Assembly (NCBI GenBank): GCA_021776025.1
Contig: JAJFGR010000022.1
Coordinates: 1 to 64,000, forward strand
Direction: 5' to 3'
Origin: Alphaproteobacteria bacterium
Lineage (GTDB): Bacteria; Pseudomonadota; Alphaproteobacteria; Micavibrionales; Micavibrionaceae
DNA length: 64,000 nucleotides
Below, piece after piece: positions 61,903 to 64,000 of this stretch (its first letter is position 1; each line of letters starts with the position of its first letter). Below the pieces are notes generated by a model, which saw only the letters and a list, made by a program, of their open reading frames with translations, ran no database searches and was not told the origin of the DNA. The translations under genes and the position numbers were made by a program.

Positions 61903-62595
61903 ATGGCTGACCTATTTAGAGAAGTTGACGATGTAATGCGCCAGGAGCGCATCACAAAATTCTGGACCGACAACAAACCCTATATTATCGCGTTTGTTGT
62001 CGGCACCATTTTGTTAACAGCCGCTATCTCCGGCTATCGCAGCTGGAATAACGCCGTCAAAGAAAAGCAAACAGCCAGCCTCATCACATTGCAAGAAGCC
62101 GCCGATTACCCGACCAATATCCTTGAAACCGAAAAACTGAAAATGCGCGCTGGCCTTCGCGGTGTAGCGCTGCTTCAGGCCGCCGGCGCTTTCCTCGATA
62201 AAGATAAACGCGATGAAGCCATCACGCTTTATGAGCGCGCCAGCGCAGACAAAGCCCTTCCCGATGATCTACAACATCTCGGTATTCTCATGGCCGTACG
62301 TCTTTTAATTGATGATGAAGCTCAAACCGGAGAGAGCCTCCTGAAAAAGCTCTCCCCGGTGCTCAAAGCCTCTAAAAGCCCGTGGAGCGCGCACGCCCGG
62401 CTCGAAGCCGCCGTCATAAACGCCCACAAACTCTCAAATTATGAAGCAGCGCTTACGCACTTAAACGCAGTGCAGGAAACAAAAGACCTGCCCGAAAGCG
62501 TTTACCAGCGCTCCCGCGCCCTTTCACATCTCTACAGTCTTAAACAAAAATCCATGCCCCAAAACACAAAAGAGAAAACGGAAGGCGCATCATGA
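61903..62595 (+). CDS. YfgM/TPR-like membrane-anchored protein
   Basis: 230 residues. A membrane helix at about 28-46 (IIAFVVGTILLTAAISGY) is followed by a TPR-like helical periplasmic part. It matches the TPR_21/YfgM family, an ancillary factor at the Sec translocon. It overlaps bamB by 4 bases (ATGA), the usual arrangement before bamB. Confidence 0.85.
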   Translation: MADLFREVDDVMRQERITKFWTDNKPYIIAFVVGTILLTAAISGYRSWNNAVKEKQTASLITLQEAADYPTNILETEKLKMRAGLRGVALLQAAGAFLDKDKRDEAITLYERASADKALPDDLQHLGILMAVRLLIDDEAQTGESLLKKLSPVLKASKSPWSAHARLEAAVINAHKLSNYEAALTHLNAVQETKDLPESVYQRSRALSHLYSLKQKSMPQNTKEKTEGAS

Positions 62596-63899
62596 AACAC
62601 AGCCATATCGCTCTTATCAGCTTAGCCGCTGTCCTCCTTTCTAGTTGCGGCGTTTTTTCTGACAACGAAACCCCGCCCCTCGAAGGCGAACGCATCAGCG
62701 TCATGGAACTGCAAAAAACCTTGGAGCCTGATGACCCCGTTCTCGAAGCCCAAGGCCTGCTCACCCCGCCCGAATGGATGAACGAATTCTGGCCGCAAGT
62801 TGGCGGCTACCCCAACCATTCCATGCAAAATCTTGCCCTTAGTGCCAAGCTTGAACGCGTCTGGACTGCCGATATCGGCGATGGCGCCACCGATGAACTC
62901 CCCTTAATCACCCAGCCTATCGTCGTCGACGGCCGCATCTTTACGCTCGATACCGAAAGCAACCTCACCGCCTTTGATATCAAAGACGGCGATAAACTTT
63001 GGCGCACGGAAGTCATGGCTGAAAATGAGGACGATCCGGTCATCTCCGGCGGTATCGCCTCCAGCGGCGGCCTCCTGTACGTCACCAACGGCTTTAACGA
63101 AGTCCTCGCTGTAAAACCAACAAACGGCGCGATTGTCTGGCGTAAAGCCATTCCGGCGCCATCACGCGCCGCGCCAACGATCATGAATAACCGCGTGTTT
63201 GTCACCACGCTCGACAGCCGCCTGCTGGCACTGGATGCAGACGATGGCCACGTCCTTTGGGAATATAACGGCATTGCTGATGAAGCTGCCCTTGTCGGCG
63301 CCGCCAGCCCCGCCGCCAACCAGGATATCGTCATTCCCGTATTCTCAGCTGGAGAAATTACCGCTCTCCGCATTGAAAACGGCTCCGTCGCCTGGTCAGA
63401 TAATCTCTCCAACATTCGCGGTCAGGGCGGCATTTCTGCCATCACCGATATCCGTGCCCTGCCTGTCATCGATAAAGGCATCGTTGTCGCCATCAGCTTT
63501 TCCGGCCGTCTCGTCGCCATTGACGAGCGCACCGGCACTCGCATTTGGCAACGAGAGATCGGCGGCTCCCAAACTCCGTGGATGGCCGGCAATCATCTCT
63601 TTGTCCTTTCATCCGAAAACCAGCTTATTGCCATGGGCAGGGACACCGGCTCCGTACGCTGGGTAACCGAACTCCCCCGCTTTGAAGATAATGAACCTTT
63701 GGTCTTTAATGGCCCTATTCTGGCTGGTGGCCGCCTGATTCTCGCCGGAACCGATGGCAAGGTCTTTGAAGTTTCCCCTGAAAACGGTAAAATTATCAAT
63801 GAATGGGATGCAGGCGGCACCGTATCCATCCCGCCCATTGTCGCCGGAAACACTCTATATCTGCTGACCCGCGACGGCACTTTAAGCGCTTATCGCTAG
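62592..63899 (+). CDS. bamB: Outer-membrane assembly lipoprotein BamB
   Basis: 435 residues. The lipobox LLSSC places it in the outer membrane. A run of PQQ-type beta-propeller blades follows (e.g. GDKLWRTEVMAENED, GTRIWQREIGG). It helps the BAM complex insert porins. Length is typical. A der gene often follows but lies outside the window. Confidence 0.95.
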   Translation: MKHSHIALISLAAVLLSSCGVFSDNETPPLEGERISVMELQKTLEPDDPVLEAQGLLTPPEWMNEFWPQVGGYPNHSMQNLALSAKLERVWTADIGDGATDELPLITQPIVVDGRIFTLDTESNLTAFDIKDGDKLWRTEVMAENEDDPVISGGIASSGGLLYVTNGFNEVLAVKPTNGAIVWRKAIPAPSRAAPTIMNNRVFVTTLDSRLLALDADDGHVLWEYNGIADEAALVGAASPAANQDIVIPVFSAGEITALRIENGSVAWSDNLSNIRGQGGISAITDIRALPVIDKGIVVAISFSGRLVAIDERTGTRIWQREIGGSQTPWMAGNHLFVLSSENQLIAMGRDTGSVRWVTELPRFEDNEPLVFNGPILAGGRLILAGTDGKVFEVSPENGKIINEWDAGGTVSIPPIVAGNTLYLLTRDGTLSAYR

Positions 63900-64000
63900 A
63901 CACTCACCCACAGACAGTATAAAAACGCCCAGAATAAATAGCCTTCTATGCGTTTCGCTTTGTTTTCTGACAAAGCATGAGACGCGCAGCGTGTAATAAC
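63900..64000. other. Downstream region with a hairpin
   Basis: A hairpin GCGTTTC-GCTTTGT/ACAAAGC-AT-GAGACGC at about 63951-63985 (one wobble pair) is followed by GCAGCGTGTAATAAC, which resembles the right joining strand of the structured repeats. The left strand does not match well, and the window ends here. Confidence 0.4.

Overview
The window looks like a stretch of chromosome from an alphaproteobacterium of moderate GC content. The markers are the mutM-rpsT-dnaA-dnaN-recF-gyrB gene set, an Usg-family protein, an adrenodoxin-type ferredoxin, an alphaproteobacterial heme A synthase, RNase E with a long insert in its S1 domain, and a groESL operon behind an RpoH-type promoter. A DotL/DotM (IcmO/IcmP) coupling pair and a very large RTX protein suggest a lineage that interacts with other cells (Micavibrio-like or a Rhodospirillales/Holosporales relative), but the exact taxon cannot be fixed from the sequence alone.

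Layout. 1-6872 (minus): an RTX giant open at the window edge and a DUF2927-like secreted or anchored protein translationally coupled in front of it. 7350-12530: an AT-rich accessory zone with an XRE regulator, an excisionase-like HTH protein, two divergent unknown genes (one with a HExxHxxGxxE motif), tRNA-Val and tRNA-Gln, and two decayed C-terminal fragments of large serine recombinases, one near each tRNA. 12858-17761 (plus): dotM, an unknown membrane protein, dotL and a pilin-like protein. 17845-36509 (minus except hisC and one small gene): a Fic-like protein lacking the catalytic His, argS, gyrB, recF, dnaN, dnaA, rpsT and mutM, with a bioB-bioF-bioD-bioA operon plus a diiron ferritin-like gene placed between dnaA and dnaN. 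36872-38533: a second XRE regulator of the same family, coupled to an EgtD-like methyltransferase. 38782-44832: groESL, usg, ferredoxin, ctaA and membrane or proline-rich proteins. 44957-52422: a 1021-residue orphan, a glycosyltransferase, a Lys/Glu-rich periplasmic protein, a leucine-type dehydrogenase and a paralogue of the pilin-like protein beside dotL. 52646-63899: rne, an AmiC-type amidase, a small lipoprotein, an L,D-transpeptidase, icd, membrane proteins, a thioredoxin-fold protein and a YfgM/BamB pair.

How it fits together. The core is housekeeping: replication initiation and the clamp, gyrase, tRNA charging, chaperonin, cell-wall and outer-membrane assembly, RNA turnover and central metabolism. 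The accessory parts concern secretion and contact (RTX, DotL/M, pilin-like proteins) and past integration at tRNA genes. The least described items are a family of small repeats whose two stems vary by compensatory change while the internal loops stay conserved (14736-14800, 17765-17828, 61821-61884), the diiron protein in the biotin operon, the paired pilin-like paralogues, and the divergent unknown pair in the recombinase-flanked zone.
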